From Fodinibacter sp963811825 (lineage in GTDB: Bacteria > Actinomycetota > Actinomycetes > Actinomycetales > Dermatophilaceae), in NCBI GenBank assembly GCA_963811825.1, contig CAWESS010000037.1, positions 62,001 to 126,000 of the forward strand: 64,000 nucleotides of DNA. The letters run 5' to 3'. Under the pieces are notes generated by a model. That model saw only the letters and a list, made by a program, of their open reading frames with translations, was not told the DNA's origin and searched no databases. The translations under genes and the position numbers were made by a program. Positions 31,312 through 40,714 of the stretch are shown one piece after another. Every line of letters starts with the position of its first letter. Position 1 is the first letter of the stretch.

Positions 31312-32544
31312 TCAGTTCTCCTTGCCGTAGTCGGCGTGGTTCGGGTTCTCCCAGATGACGCAGCCACCCATGCCGATGCCGATGCACATGGCGACCAGGC
31401 CGTAGCGCACCTGCGGGTTCTCCTCGAAGTGGTGGGCGAGCTGGGTCATCAGGCGCACACCCGAGGACGCGAGGGGGTGCCCGACCGCGATCGCGCCACC
31501 CCAGGGGTTGACCCGCGCGTCGTCGTCGGCGATGCCGTAGTGGTCGAGGAAGGCGATCACCTGCACGGCGAAGGCCTCGTTGAGCTCGAAGAGCCCGATG
31601 TCCTCGATGCCCAGGCCCGCCTGGCGCAGCGCCTTCTCGGCGGCGGGGATCGGCCCGATGCCCATGACCTCGGGCTCGACACCGACGAAGGCGTACGAGA
31701 CCAGGCGCATCCGCACGGGCAGCCCCAGCTCGGCGGCGGCTGACTCCGACGCGAGGATGCAGGCCGTCGCGCCGTCGTTGAGGCCGGCGGCGTTGCCTGC
31801 CGTGACGTTTCCGTGGGCGCGGAACGGGGTCTTCAGGCCGGCGAGCTCCTCGAGCGTGGTGCCGGGGCGCGGCGGCTCGTCGACGGTGGCCAGGCCCCAG
31901 CCCTTCTCGACGTGGCGGGTGGCCACGGGCACGAGGTCCGGCTGCACCTTGCCGGCGGCGTAGGCCGCGGCCAGCTTGCGCTGGCTGTTCACGGCATACG
32001 CGTCGCAGCGCTCCTTGGTCAGGTGCGGGAAGCGGTCGTGCAGGTTCTCGGCGGTCTTGCCCATCACCAGGGCCGACTCGTCGACGATGCGCTCGCCGAT
32101 GATCCGCGGGTTCACGTCGATGCCCTCGCCCATGGGGTGGCGACCCATGTGCTCGACACCGCCGGCGATGGCGACGTCGATCGCGCCGAAGCCGATCGAG
32201 GAGGCGACGTTGGTCACCGCGGTCATGGCGCCGGCGCACATGCGGTCCACGGAGTAGCCCGGGGTGGTCTTCGGCAGGCCGGCCAGGAGGCCGGCGAGGC
32301 GGCCCAGGGTCAGGCCCTGGTCGCCGATCTGGGTGGTCGCGGCGATGGCGACCTCCTCGACACGCTCCTTGGGCAGCTCGGGGTGGCGGCGCAGCAGCTC
32401 GCGCATGCACTTGATGACGAGGTCGTCGGCGCGGGTCTGGGCGTACATGCCCTTCTCGCCGGCCTTGCCGAACGGGGTGCGGACGCCGTCGACGAAGACG
32501 ACTTCCTGGAGGGTACGGGGCACGGCGGTGGCCTCCTGGGTCAC
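31312..32544 (-). CDS. fadA: acetyl-CoA C-acyltransferase (thiolase)
   Basis: Thiolytic last step of beta-oxidation. 410 residues. Acylated cysteine in SVDRMCAGAMTAV, then GGVEHMGRHPMGEG, NEAFAVQ, GGAIAVGHPLASSG (catalytic His) and CIGIGMGG (second Cys). First gene of the fadA-fadB operon; a TetR-type palindrome lies 46 bases upstream of its ATG. Confidence 0.95.
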   Translation of the reverse strand: MTQEATAVPRTLQEVVFVDGVRTPFGKAGEKGMYAQTRADDLVIKCMRELLRRHPELPKERVEEVAIAATTQIGDQGLTLGRLAGLLAGLPKTTPGYSVDRMCAGAMTAVTNVASSIGFGAIDVAIAGGVEHMGRHPMGEGIDVNPRIIGERIVDESALVMGKTAENLHDRFPHLTKERCDAYAVNSQRKLAAAYAAGKVQPDLVPVATRHVEKGWGLATVDEPPRPGTTLEELAGLKTPFRAHGNVTAGNAAGLNDGATACILASESAAAELGLPVRMRLVSYAFVGVEPEVMGIGPIPAAEKALRQAGLGIEDIGLFELNEAFAVQVIAFLDHYGIADDDARVNPWGGAIAVGHPLASSGVRLMTQLAHHFEENPQVRYGLVAMCIGIGMGGCVIWENPNHADYGKEN

Positions 32545-32589
32545 GGCGGACAGGGAGCACCCGGATGCCGGGCGCGGCCCCGTCAGCGT

Positions 32590-32607
32590 ACTAAGCGAGC
32601 GCTTAGT
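32590..32607. promoter_or_regulatory. TetR-type operator palindrome upstream of fadA
   Basis: Perfect 7-bp arms ACTAAGC and GCTTAGT around GAGC. CTAAGC/GCTTAG sites are typical targets of TetR-family acyl-CoA-responsive repressors in actinobacteria. The position upstream of fadA-fadB fits fatty-acid-responsive control; the repressor gene is not in this window. Confidence 0.65.
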
Positions 32608-32646
32608 GCGGGAGACGCACCGGGGTGAGAGACGTCACGCCGCAGG

Positions 32647-32768
32647 GTCGTCGGGGCTTGCCGATGGACGCCGACGTCGCGCCTCGTCACGCGGTAGGTG
32701 CGGTCGCGGGGACCTGCCGATGAACGCCGCATCTCGCCGCTGGCTCAGTGCCCCGGTCACGCGGTGGT
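32647..32768. repeat. imperfect tandem duplication at the end of the RNase D gene
   Basis: 32647-32700 and 32702-32768 share TGCCGATG-ACGCCG and then GTCACGCGGT-G near their right ends. The second copy includes the RNase D stop region. The rest of 32608-32756 shows no gene. Confidence 0.45.
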
Positions 32769-33998
32769 GTCACCCGGGAACTGCGCGAACGCAGCGACGA
32801 GCAGCGGCGCGACGATCTCGGCCTGCCACGCCCGCACGCCCTGGTCGAGCAGGGCGCGGGTGAAGGCCGCCTCGTCGTGCTCGGACGGCGGCTGCCAGAC
32901 CACGCGGCGCAGCGGGTCGGGTGAGCAGACGTTCTCGACGGGGATGACCCGCTCCTCCGCGAAGGCGGTGAGGGCACCTCGGGTGGCGCCGAGGCGGTCC
33001 GCGGCCAGGGGGTTCTTCTCGGCCCACACCCGCGGCGGAGGTGGGCCGTCGGACGGCAGCGTGCGGGGCGGCAGGTCGTCCTCGGGGATCTCGGTGGCGC
33101 GCCTCACGGCATCCACCCAGTGCCGGCCGTAGCGGCCGATGGCGCGGTGTCCGCGGGGCAGGTCGGCGGTCGTCGCGGGCACGGCCTTGGCGATCTCGAC
33201 GAGGGCGGCGTCGGGCAGCACGCGCCCGATCGAGGTGTCCCGTTCGCGGGCGATGTCGTCGCGGGCGTACCAGAGCTCACGCACGATGGCGACCGAGCGC
33301 CGCGACCGAAGGGTGTTGATGCCGGACGTCCGCCGCCACGGGTCGACCCGCTCGGTGGGCGCCCACTGCAGCAGGGCGGCGAACTCCTGTCGCGCCCACT
33401 CGGCCTTGCCCTGCGTCGCGAGGTCGACGCCCATGAGGTTGCGCAGCTCGTCGAGCACCTCGACATCCAGCGCGGCGTAGCGCAGCCACGGCTCGGGCAG
33501 GGGCCGGGTCGACCAGTCGACGGCTGAGTGCTCCTTGGCCAGGCTGAGCCCGAGGTAGTGCTCGACGACGGCGGCCAGGCCGACCCGGGGAAGCCCGAGG
33601 ATGCGTCCGGCCAGCTCGGTGTCGAACAGCTGCACCGGCCGCAGGCCGACCTCCGCGAGGCAGGCCAGGTCCTGGGTCGCCGCGTGCAGGATCCACTCCG
33701 CGGCACCGATCGCCTCGTTGAGCGGGGTGAGGTCGGGGCAGCCCATCGGGTCGATGAGCCAGGTGCCGGCGCCCTCACGACGCACCTGCACGAGGTAGGC
33801 GCGCTGGCCGTAGCGGTAACCGGAGGCGCGCTCGGCGTCGATGCCCACCGGTCCTTCGCCAGCGGCGATGGCCGCCGCCGCCCGGGCCAGCCCACGCTCG
33901 GTCTCCACGACCTGGGGCACGCCGCCGGAGGGTTCGACGAGGGGCACCAGGACGACGGTGTCGTCGGGGGTGTCGGGGGCGGCGGTCTCGGTGCTCAT
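32757..33998 (-). CDS. rnd: ribonuclease D
   Basis: 3'-5' exoribonuclease in tRNA/stable RNA maturation. 413 residues, actinobacterial form. DEDD exonuclease motifs: VGIDAERASG, HAATQDLACL, DTELAGRILG and YAALDVEVL. An HRDC domain occupies about 220-300 (WYARDDIARERDTSIGRVL). Start ATG 33998. DUF3000 lies immediately upstream on the same strand (14 bases apart), a constant pairing in actinobacteria that suggests co-transcription. Confidence 0.93.
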   Translation of the reverse strand: MSTETAAPDTPDDTVVLVPLVEPSGGVPQVVETERGLARAAAAIAAGEGPVGIDAERASGYRYGQRAYLVQVRREGAGTWLIDPMGCPDLTPLNEAIGAAEWILHAATQDLACLAEVGLRPVQLFDTELAGRILGLPRVGLAAVVEHYLGLSLAKEHSAVDWSTRPLPEPWLRYAALDVEVLDELRNLMGVDLATQGKAEWARQEFAALLQWAPTERVDPWRRTSGINTLRSRRSVAIVRELWYARDDIARERDTSIGRVLPDAALVEIAKAVPATTADLPRGHRAIGRYGRHWVDAVRRATEIPEDDLPPRTLPSDGPPPPRVWAEKNPLAADRLGATRGALTAFAEERVIPVENVCSPDPLRRVVWQPPSEHDEAAFTRALLDQGVRAWQAEIVAPLLVAAFAQFPGDTTA

Positions 33999-34012
33999 CG
34001 GTGGGTGCTCCG

Positions 34013-34597
34013 TCAGCGACGGGGTCCGGGGAGTGCGACGACGCCCTCGGGCAGCGGCGGGAGCCCGGCGATGGTGCACAGCAGGTCCGACCAGGCCAGC
34101 AGGTGGTCGCCGACCTCGGGGCCGAGGGGGGTCCACGACGCGCGGACCTCCATCTCGACGCTCGCGGGTCGGTCGGCCAGGCCGGCGAAGCTCTGCGAGA
34201 CCACTCGGGTCACGGTCCCGGCCTCGGCGGTGTAGTCGACGCCACGCATCGCCAGGGCATCGACGAGCCAGCTCCAGCCCACCTCGCCGAGCACGGGATC
34301 GGTGGCCAGCTCGGGCTCGAGCTCAGCCCGCGCGAAGGTGACCGCCCGCCACTGGCCACCCCACGGCTCGGGTGCGCTCGGGTCGTGGAGGAGGACGAAC
34401 CGCCCCGAGGCGAGGTCGTCGTCGGTGTCGCGGGGGTCGACGACGTCGGCGGTGAGCGCGACGGCATACGGGGCGATGCGCTGGGGTGCCGGGACCTCGG
34501 TGAGCCGGATCTCGGGGCGCAGGCGGGCACGGTGGAGGTCCTTGAGTGCTCGGGCGAACTCAGGGGACTCCCGACCGGGAACGCTGCGGCTGGACAC
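34013..34597 (-). CDS. DUF3000 family protein
   Basis: About 194 residues, a conserved actinobacterial protein of unknown function always found near RNase D and hemE. GTG 34597 (SSRSVPGRESPEFARALKDL) matches the usual start; the ORF reads further up without family sequence. Motifs: GRFVLLHDPSAPEPWGGQWR and VGWSWLVDAL. No catalytic residues known. Confidence 0.88.
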   Translation of the reverse strand: MSSRSVPGRESPEFARALKDLHRARLRPEIRLTEVPAPQRIAPYAVALTADVVDPRDTDDDLASGRFVLLHDPSAPEPWGGQWRAVTFARAELEPELATDPVLGEVGWSWLVDALAMRGVDYTAEAGTVTRVVSQSFAGLADRPASVEMEVRASWTPLGPEVGDHLLAWSDLLCTIAGLPPLPEGVVALPGPRR

Positions 34598-34686
34598 GCC
34601 TGCAATGTATGCCGTCGGGGCGGCACGGCTCGATAGCCACGCCGCACGCCCCGCCCCGACCCGACGCACGCCGCTAGATTCGTCCG

Positions 34687-35508
34687 GTGCTCGCCCTCCT
34701 GGCCCTCGGGTCCTCCGTCGCGTGGGGGACCGCCGACTTCTTCGGGGGGCTGCTGAGCACCCGACGACCCCCGATCGCCGTGGTCGGCTGGTCGCAGGGC
34801 CTGGCCTTCCTCGTCATCAGCGCGGTCGTCGTCGTGCAGGGGGACGTGTCGTGGCAGGGCTGGCCGGCGTGGGCGCTCGCCGCCGGGCTCAGCGGCATGG
34901 TCGGGCTCGTCAGCTTCTACACGGCCCTGTCGACGGGGACCATGGGCGTCGTCGCGCCCATCGCCGCCCTGGGCGTCGTCGTGCCGGTGGCCCTGGGCGT
35001 CGCCTCGGGTGAACAGCCCTCGAGGTGGGTCTGGTTCGGGATGGTCGTGGCGATCATCGGGGTGACCCTGGCGTCGGGCCCGGAGCTCAGCGGGGCGGTG
35101 TCCGCCCGCCCCGTCGTGCTCGCCGTCGTCGCGGCCCTGTGCTTCGGCCTCGCGCTCTTCTTCATCGACCGCGGAGCACGCGAGTCCACCCTCATGACCC
35201 TGTGGGGCATGCGGGCGACCTCGGTGACGGTGCTGCTCGTCGTCGCGCTGTCCGTGCGCAGCGTCGGTGGCGTTCGGCCCGTGGAGTGGCCCGCCCTGCT
35301 GGCCGTCGGGTGCGGAGACCTGCTCGCCAACGCCCTGTTCGCCGTGGCGTCCTCGCGGGGGCAGGTGAGCGTCGCCGCCGTGCTCGGGTCGTTGTACCCC
35401 GTGGTCACGGCCGTCCTCGCGTGGGCGGTCGTCAAGGAGCGGCTGCGGCCGATCCAGGTGCTCGGGTCGGCCATGGCCGTCGCCGGGGCCGTCGTCATCG
35501 CTGTCTGA
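34687..35508 (+). CDS. DMT-superfamily (EamA) transporter
   Basis: 273 residues with about ten transmembrane helices in two EamA repeats (AWGTADFFGGLL...; ALCFGLALFFIDRGA...). The second repeat ends SLYPVVTAVLAWAVVKERL, the standard EamA signature. Drug/metabolite exporter; substrate unknown. Starts with GTG; 23 bases separate it from the hemE start. Confidence 0.88.
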   Translation: MLALLALGSSVAWGTADFFGGLLSTRRPPIAVVGWSQGLAFLVISAVVVVQGDVSWQGWPAWALAAGLSGMVGLVSFYTALSTGTMGVVAPIAALGVVVPVALGVASGEQPSRWVWFGMVVAIIGVTLASGPELSGAVSARPVVLAVVAALCFGLALFFIDRGARESTLMTLWGMRATSVTVLLVVALSVRSVGGVRPVEWPALLAVGCGDLLANALFAVASSRGQVSVAAVLGSLYPVVTAVLAWAVVKERLRPIQVLGSAMAVAGAVVIAV

Positions 35509-35531
35509 GCCGGGTGGGAGGATTGGCGATC

Positions 35532-36614
35532 GTGACTGCCGAACCCCGCACCGCCGACTCCCGCACCGCTGACCCCCGCAGCGCCGACCCCAGGACATCC
35601 GTCCTCGTTCGCGCCGCGCGCGGGCAGTCCGTCCCGCACGCCCCCGTCTGGTTCATGCGCCAGGCAGGCCGTTCCCTGCCCGAGTACCGCAAGGTGCGCG
35701 AAGGCGTCGGCATGCTCGAGTCCTGTCGGCGGCCCGACCTCGTCACCGAGATCACCCTGCAGCCGGTGCGGCGCCACGGCGTCGACGCCGCGATCTTCTT
35801 CTCCGACATCGTCGTGCCCCTGTCGGCGATCGGGGTCGACCTCGACATCGTCGCCGGCGTCGGACCCGTCGTCGCGAAGCCGATCCGCTCGCGCGCCGAC
35901 CTGGCCCAGCTGCGCGACCTCACCCCCGAGGACGTGCCGGACATCGCCGAGTCCGTTCGGCTGCTGACTGCCGAGCTCGGTGGCACACCCCTCATCGGTT
36001 TCGCCGGGGCACCCTTCACCCTGGCCTCCTACCTCGTCGAGGGTGGCCCGTCGAAGAACCACGAGCACACCAAGGCGCTCATGCACGGCGACCCGCAGCT
36101 GTGGCACGACCTGTGTGCCCAGCTCGCGCAGATCTCGGGCACGTTCCTGCGGGTCCAGGCGCAGGCCGGTGCCTCGGTCGTGCAGCTGTTCGACTCGTGG
36201 GCGGGCGTCCTCAACAAGGGTGACTACACGGCATCCGTCATGCCGCACTCGGCCACGGCACTGGCCGCCGTGGCCGACCTCGACGTGCCGCGCATCCACT
36301 TCGGTGTCGGCACCGGTGAGCTGCTGCCGCTCATGGGGGAGGCCGGCGCGGAGGTCGTGGGCGTGGACTACCGCGTCTCGCTCACCGACGCGATCGAGCG
36401 CCTCGGCGGGCGCTACGCCGTGCAGGGCAACCTCGACCCGGCGCTGCTCTTCGCGCCGTGGGAGCCGCTCGAGCGCCGCGTCCGGGCGATCGTCGAGGAG
36501 GGGCGCGCGGCTCCCGGCCACATCGTCAACCTCGGTCACGGCGTGCTGCCCGACACCGACCCCGACGTGCTGACCCGCGTCGTCGACCTCGTGCACGAGG
36601 TCTCGGCCCGGTGA
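35532..36614 (+). CDS. hemE: uroporphyrinogen decarboxylase
   Basis: Converts uroporphyrinogen III to coproporphyrinogen III. 360 residues. PVWFMRQAGRSLPEYR near the N-terminus, FAGAPFTLASYLVEGG, GHGVLPDTDPD near the end. The N-terminal 20 residues are an odd ADSRTADPRSADPRT repeat absent from the core fold. GTG start 35532. Overlaps the following GNAT gene (GTGA). Confidence 0.96.
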   Translation: MTAEPRTADSRTADPRSADPRTSVLVRAARGQSVPHAPVWFMRQAGRSLPEYRKVREGVGMLESCRRPDLVTEITLQPVRRHGVDAAIFFSDIVVPLSAIGVDLDIVAGVGPVVAKPIRSRADLAQLRDLTPEDVPDIAESVRLLTAELGGTPLIGFAGAPFTLASYLVEGGPSKNHEHTKALMHGDPQLWHDLCAQLAQISGTFLRVQAQAGASVVQLFDSWAGVLNKGDYTASVMPHSATALAAVADLDVPRIHFGVGTGELLPLMGEAGAEVVGVDYRVSLTDAIERLGGRYAVQGNLDPALLFAPWEPLERRVRAIVEEGRAAPGHIVNLGHGVLPDTDPDVLTRVVDLVHEVSAR

Positions 36615-37127
36615 GCCGCACCCCGCCGCTGCGGGGGCGGGGCCTGCGCCTGGAACCGCTCGCCACGACGCACGCCGCGGAGATGGAGCACGTGCTCGCG
36701 GATGCCGCGCTCTACGAGTACATCGGCGGGTCACCTCCGTCCCGGGGTGACCTCGAGGCGCGGTACGCGCGGCAGGTGGCCGGACCGGGCGACGACGTCT
36801 ACGCCTGGCACACCTGGGTCGTTCGCCTCGCCGACGATGACACCGCTGTCGGCTACGTCCAGGCGACCGTCCACGGGGACGACGGTGTCGCCGAGCTGGC
36901 ATGGGTGATCGGCACGCCGTGGCAGGGTCGCGGCCTCGCATCGGATGCCGCGGCGGTCGTCCTCGAGTTCGTCGTCGCCTCGGGGGTCGAGCCGGGTCAT
37001 CGCCCACGTCCACCCGGACCACGTCGCCTCGCAGCGGGTCGCGGCCCGGCTCGGCCTCGTCGCGACGGCGCGCACCGTCGACGGTGAGGTCGAGTGGGAG
37101 TCGCGCCACGGCATCCGCGGCGGGTGA
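36611..37127 (+). pseudogene. GNAT-family N-acetyltransferase, one frameshift
   Basis: About 172 residues after two bases are restored near 36985. N-terminal LRGRGLRLEPLATTHAAEME, then ELAWVIGTPWQGRGLASDAA (acetyl-CoA pyrophosphate loop Q-G-R-G-L-A), and in the new frame RVIAHVHPDHVASQRVAARLGL, the standard RimJ-like C-terminal motif, ending RHGIRGG. Overlaps the hemE stop. Substrate unknown. Confidence 0.8.
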
Positions 37128-37143
37128 GGTGCCGGGCTCAGCG

Positions 37144-38391
37144 GTGACTGGCGACGGCACCTTGGCGCGTCGTCTGGGCCTGCGCGATGCCGTGGTGATC
37201 GGCCTGGGGTCGATGATCGGCGCGGGCGTGTTCGCTGCCTTCTCTCCGGCTGCCGACGCCGCCGGGTCCGCCCTGTTGCTCGGCTCTGGCGATCGCGGCC
37301 GTGGTGGCCTACGCGAATGCCACGTCCTCGGCTCGGCTGGCCGCCATGTACCCCGAGTCCGGGGGCACCTACGTGTACGGGCGGGAACGACTGGGCCCGT
37401 TCTGGGGGTACCTGGCCGGCTGGGGCTTCGTCGTCGGCAAGACAGCCAGCTGTGCCGCGATGGCGCTCACCGTCGGGTACTACGCCGCCCCGCAGCACGC
37501 CGCCCTCGTCGGTGCCGTGGCCGTGGCCGTGCTCACAGGCCTGAACTACACCGGGGTGCAGAAGAGCGCGACCGCTGACCCGCGCCATCGTGGCCGTTCG
37601 TCCTGCGTGACCCTGGCCGCGGTGGTGGCCGCGTGCCGCCTTCGGCGGCGACCCCCGCGGACCAGGGCCTGGTCGTCGCTCGACGGTGTCGGAGTGGCCG
37701 GGACCTGCAGGGGGCCGCGTTCCTGTTCTTCGCCTTCGCCGGGTACGCCCGCATCGCCACCCTGGGTGAGGAGGTTCGCGACCCCGCGCGCACCATCCCC
37801 CGGGCGATACCCGTCGCACTGGGCATCGCGCTCGCGGTGTACGCAGCCGTCGCGCTCGCGCTGCTGGCCGTGCTCGGCCCGACCGGGATCGCCGAGACCT
37901 CGGCGCCCCTTGCCGCCGCCGCCCGCGCCAGTGGGTGGGCCTGGGTCGAACCGCTGGTGCGGGTCGGGCCGTGGTCGCTGCCGTCGGGTCGCTGCTCTCG
38001 CTGCTGCTCGGCGTCTCACGCACCACGCTCGCGATGGCCCGCGACGGGCACCTGCCGCGCACGCCTCGCAGCCGTGCATCCGCGCTACCAGGTGCCGCAC
38101 CACGCCGAGCTCGCTGTCGGCGCCGTCGTCGTCGTGGTGGTGCTGCTCGCCGACGTGCGCTCGGCGATCGGGTTCTCCTCCTTCGCCGTCCTGGCCTACT
38201 ACGCGATCGCCAACGCCTCCGCCCTGACCGTGCGCCCCACCGCTCGTTCGGTCCTCGTGCCCGCCGATCGGCTTGGTGCGGGTGCGTGGCCCTCGCCGCC
38301 AGCCTGCCCGTGGCGTCCACCGTCGCCGGGATCAGCGTGCTGCGCTCGGCGCCGTGATCTGGGCGCGCGCCACGCACCGACCACGCGCTGA
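37144..38391 (+). pseudogene. APC-family amino-acid permease, multiple frameshifts
   Basis: Membrane transporter of about 410 residues, readable only by switching frames near 37280, 37570, 37605, 37670, 37980, 38060 and 38280. Recognisable pieces: LGLRDAVVIGLGSMIGAGVF (TM1 substrate loop), AAMYPESGGTYVYGRERLGP, GVQKSAT, FAFAGYARIATLGEEVRDPA, SLLSLLLGVSRTTLAMARD, and ADVRSAIGFSSFAVLAYYAI. The start GTG 37144 has no strong ribosome site, and the 3' end is uncertain (stops at 38357 or 38391). This is the most damaged gene in the window besides the HNH nuclease. Confidence 0.7.
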
Positions 38392-38408
38392 GCACCGCTC
38401 GCGCGTCG

Positions 38409-38951
38409 TCAGCCCGACGTCGGGGAGCCGGCCCCGGGGTCCTCGGCGAGCGCGACGTCGACCATGAGCTCGTCGGCGAGCGCTTCCAGCGCGCTACTCA
38501 GCTCGGTCCCGTCGGCGCTGGCGGGTGCCGCGAGCACGGCGTGCGCCTCGAAGAGCATGCCGCCGGCCATCGGGGCGTGCCGGACCGAGGTCTCGAGCTC
38601 CTCGATGCTGATGTTGCGTGCGGCGAGCAGCGCCGACACCTCGGCGACGATGCCGGGCCGGTCGGAGCCGACCAGCTCGAGGCTGAGCCGGTGGGTCGGG
38701 CTCTGCGGGGCCGCGCTGGTGCGCGTGATGCTGACCGCGAGTCCCTCTGCGGCAAGGCTCTCCAGGTCGGCCGCCAGGTCGTCGACATTGCTCGAGGGGA
38801 CGGCGACCTCGACGATGCCGGCGAACTTGCCGGCCAAGCGCGACATCTGGCTGCGTTGCCACAAGGCGCCCTGGGCGGTGAGCCGAGCAGACAGCGTCGC
38901 CACCAGGCCGGGCCGGTCGTCGCCGATGACCGTCAGCACGAGTGTCTCCAT
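38409..38951 (-). CDS. two-ACT-domain protein (GcvR-like regulator)
   Basis: About 180 residues in two ACT modules: ETLVLTVIGDDRPGLVATLS (residues 1-80) and LSLELVGSDRPGIVAEVSAL (95-175). RSQMSRLAGKFAGIVEVAVP is the GcvR signature. Related proteins sense glycine or other amino acids and act by protein contact. ATG 38951 begins the ACT domain, but a start at 38972 has a better GAAGG upstream. Confidence 0.8.
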   Translation of the reverse strand: METLVLTVIGDDRPGLVATLSARLTAQGALWQRSQMSRLAGKFAGIVEVAVPSSNVDDLAADLESLAAEGLAVSITRTSAAPQSPTHRLSLELVGSDRPGIVAEVSALLAARNISIEELETSVRHAPMAGGMLFEAHAVLAAPASADGTELSSALEALADELMVDVALAEDPGAGSPTSG

Positions 38952-39140
38952 GGGAGGAGAGCCTACGAGCATGCCGTGGCCTTCACGAGTCTGGACGCGC
39001 ACCGCGACTCGCACTGGAGAGCCTCGGGGGCCTCAACCACGCGCGCAACCACCGCGACCACAGCACTCGAACCGGCTGGACCGCGCGGTGGGTCGGGAAG
39101 CCCAGGACGGTCCACGCCGAGACGGCACCTGCTGATCACC

Positions 39141-39593
39141 TCATTCGTGAGCGCCGGCCCGTCGCTCGACGGCGTCACGCAGGCGGCCCATGTTGGCTCT
39201 CTCCTGGCGACGGATCATGACCAGGAAGAGGGGAAAGACCACCCGGAACCAGCCGTGTGGTGTCGGTTCGAAGTCGGCGTGCAGTCGGGTGCCCTCCGGC
39301 ACGGGTTCGAGTCGACAGGTGAAGGTGACCTCGATCGGGCCGCCGTTGTGCGCAGTCCAGTGGCGCGGCCGCTCGAACGCCACGATCTCGAGCTCGACGA
39401 CCGGGCTGCCTTTCCACTTGGCCCGGTACCGCGTGCCCACCCCCACCGGCCCCTCGGTCAGCTTGTCCATGCTTTCGCACCCGGGGTTCCACTGCAGCTC
39501 CGCGCGAAGGTCGGACAGGTAGTCGAACACCACCTCGGGTGCGGACCGCAGGGTCACTGAGTTCCTGATCACCGGCACCGAACCCACCTCCAC
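39141..39593 (-). CDS. SRPBCC (START/polyketide-cyclase-like) family protein
   Basis: About 150 residues, helix-grip fold for binding hydrophobic ligands: VIRNSVTLRSAPEVVFDYLS at the start and EVTFTCRLEPVPEGTRLHAD. GTG 39593 is the likely start because the palindromic operator shared with the divergent TetR gene begins 11 bases upstream. The ORF runs further but only over the operator. Function unknown; ligand binding controlled by the TetR regulator is inferred. Confidence 0.75.
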   Translation of the reverse strand: MEVGSVPVIRNSVTLRSAPEVVFDYLSDLRAELQWNPGCESMDKLTEGPVGVGTRYRAKWKGSPVVELEIVAFERPRHWTAHNGGPIEVTFTCRLEPVPEGTRLHADFEPTPHGWFRVVFPLFLVMIRRQERANMGRLRDAVERRAGAHE

Positions 39594-39603
39594 ACTCGGC
39601 GTG

Positions 39604-39633
39604 ACTAGAGCAATCACTAGTGGAACCTCTAGT
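39604..39633. promoter_or_regulatory. triple CTAG operator between SRPBCC and TetR genes
   Basis: ACTAGAG (39604-39610) and CTCTAGT (39627-39633) are inverted around the central palindrome CACTAGTG (39615-39622). Three CTAG cores lie about 12 bases apart, one helical face. It is low in GC. It lies between divergent promoters, so the TetR protein probably represses both genes. Confidence 0.7.
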
Positions 39634-39645
39634 AAACTCTTGCCC

Positions 39646-40323
39646 ATGCGATCGGTCAAGAAGCCAGGACCCACCAGGGCCGAGCGGGCTCGGCAGACAC
39701 GTCGCCGAATGCTCGACAGCGCGCGCATGCTGTTCATCCGTGACGGGTACGCCGAAACCACGATGGACTGCATCGCCGACCATGCGGGCGTTGCCGTCCA
39801 GACCCTGTACTACACGTTCAGGACCAAGGGCCAGCTCCTCTGCGAGGTCGTCGAGGTCACGGCAGCCGGCGCTGAGGACGCGCCCCCCGTAGCCCAACGT
39901 CCCTGGGTCCATGACATGCTGGCAGCCACGTCCGGCCAGCGGTTGCTCGCCCTGGCGGTGGAGCACGGGGCCGACATCTTCGTGCGGGCCGCCCCCCTCT
40001 GGCCAGCGGTTGCGGCGGCGGGTGGTGACCCCCACGTCGCGCAGTACTGGCGGGGCGTGACCACTGACCGACGCGCCGGTCAGGCCCGGATGGTGACCAG
40101 GCTCAGCGAGCTCGGCGAGATCCGGGCAGGGCTCGGCGAGCACCGAGCCACCGACATCGTCGTCGTGCTCTTCGGCCACGACGTCTACCGAAGCCTGGTC
40201 GGCGACGCCGGCTGGAGCGTGCCGGAGTACAAGTCCTGGCTGCTCGCCACGCTCGCCCAACAGCTCCTGCACCGACCCGAGCTGACCCCAACCGCGTACG
40301 TGGACCTGTCCTACGGCACCTGA
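39646..40323 (+). CDS. TetR-family transcriptional regulator
   Basis: 225 residues. HTH at about 15-62 (RRRMLDSARMLFIRDGYAET, IADHAGVAVQTLYYTFRTKG). The C-terminal ligand domain is diverse (HGADIFVRAAPLWPAVAAAG). ATG 39646; a GTG at 39601 would translate the operator. It is autoregulated by the adjacent palindrome (inference) and divergent from the SRPBCC gene. Confidence 0.88.
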   Translation: MRSVKKPGPTRAERARQTRRRMLDSARMLFIRDGYAETTMDCIADHAGVAVQTLYYTFRTKGQLLCEVVEVTAAGAEDAPPVAQRPWVHDMLAATSGQRLLALAVEHGADIFVRAAPLWPAVAAAGGDPHVAQYWRGVTTDRRAGQARMVTRLSELGEIRAGLGEHRATDIVVVLFGHDVYRSLVGDAGWSVPEYKSWLLATLAQQLLHRPELTPTAYVDLSYGT

Positions 40324-40432
40324 GAGCAGCGCCACAGCAGGGGCCTGTGACCTTGCCTAGTTCGCCTGGGCCATGGCGGGATCATCACAACGGGTGGAAC
40401 ATGGCGTCATGGGTCGCTGAGGGAGGTGCACC

Positions 40433-40597
40433 ATGCGTGACATTCGTTGCATGATCCGCCGACATCGCTGGCAGTCCCGACACAACCCTGAGGTCGAAGG
40501 ACCAAAGGGCGACTATCAGACGTGCGCGCGCTGTGGCGAGGACAAGGCAAGCTATGAAGCCCCGCCGAAGAACATGTACCGCGGCGTGTGGGGGTGA
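40433..40597 (+). CDS. 54-residue protein with CxxC pair, putative zinc-binding
   Basis: Start ATG has an excellent GGGAGGTG 5-12 bases upstream. Basic N-terminus MRDIRCMIRRHRWQSRHNPE, then TCARCGEDKASY (a CxxC knuckle), ending NMYRGVWG. With the earlier Cys6 a three-cysteine metal site is possible. Small actinobacterial proteins of this pattern exist but have no known role. It lies upstream of the S41 peptidase gene in the same direction, 117 bases away. Confidence 0.65.
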   Translation: MRDIRCMIRRHRWQSRHNPEVEGPKGDYQTCARCGEDKASYEAPPKNMYRGVWG

Positions 40598-40714
40598 TCG
40601 CCCGCGCAACCGAGAGAGCGCCGCCCCCCTGCCGCCGAGACGCGGCGGCCGAGGTCCGTGGCGGTTCCAGCGGGTCCTCACTGGGAGGGACCGCCCTGTC
40701 CCGAGGAGTCAGCC

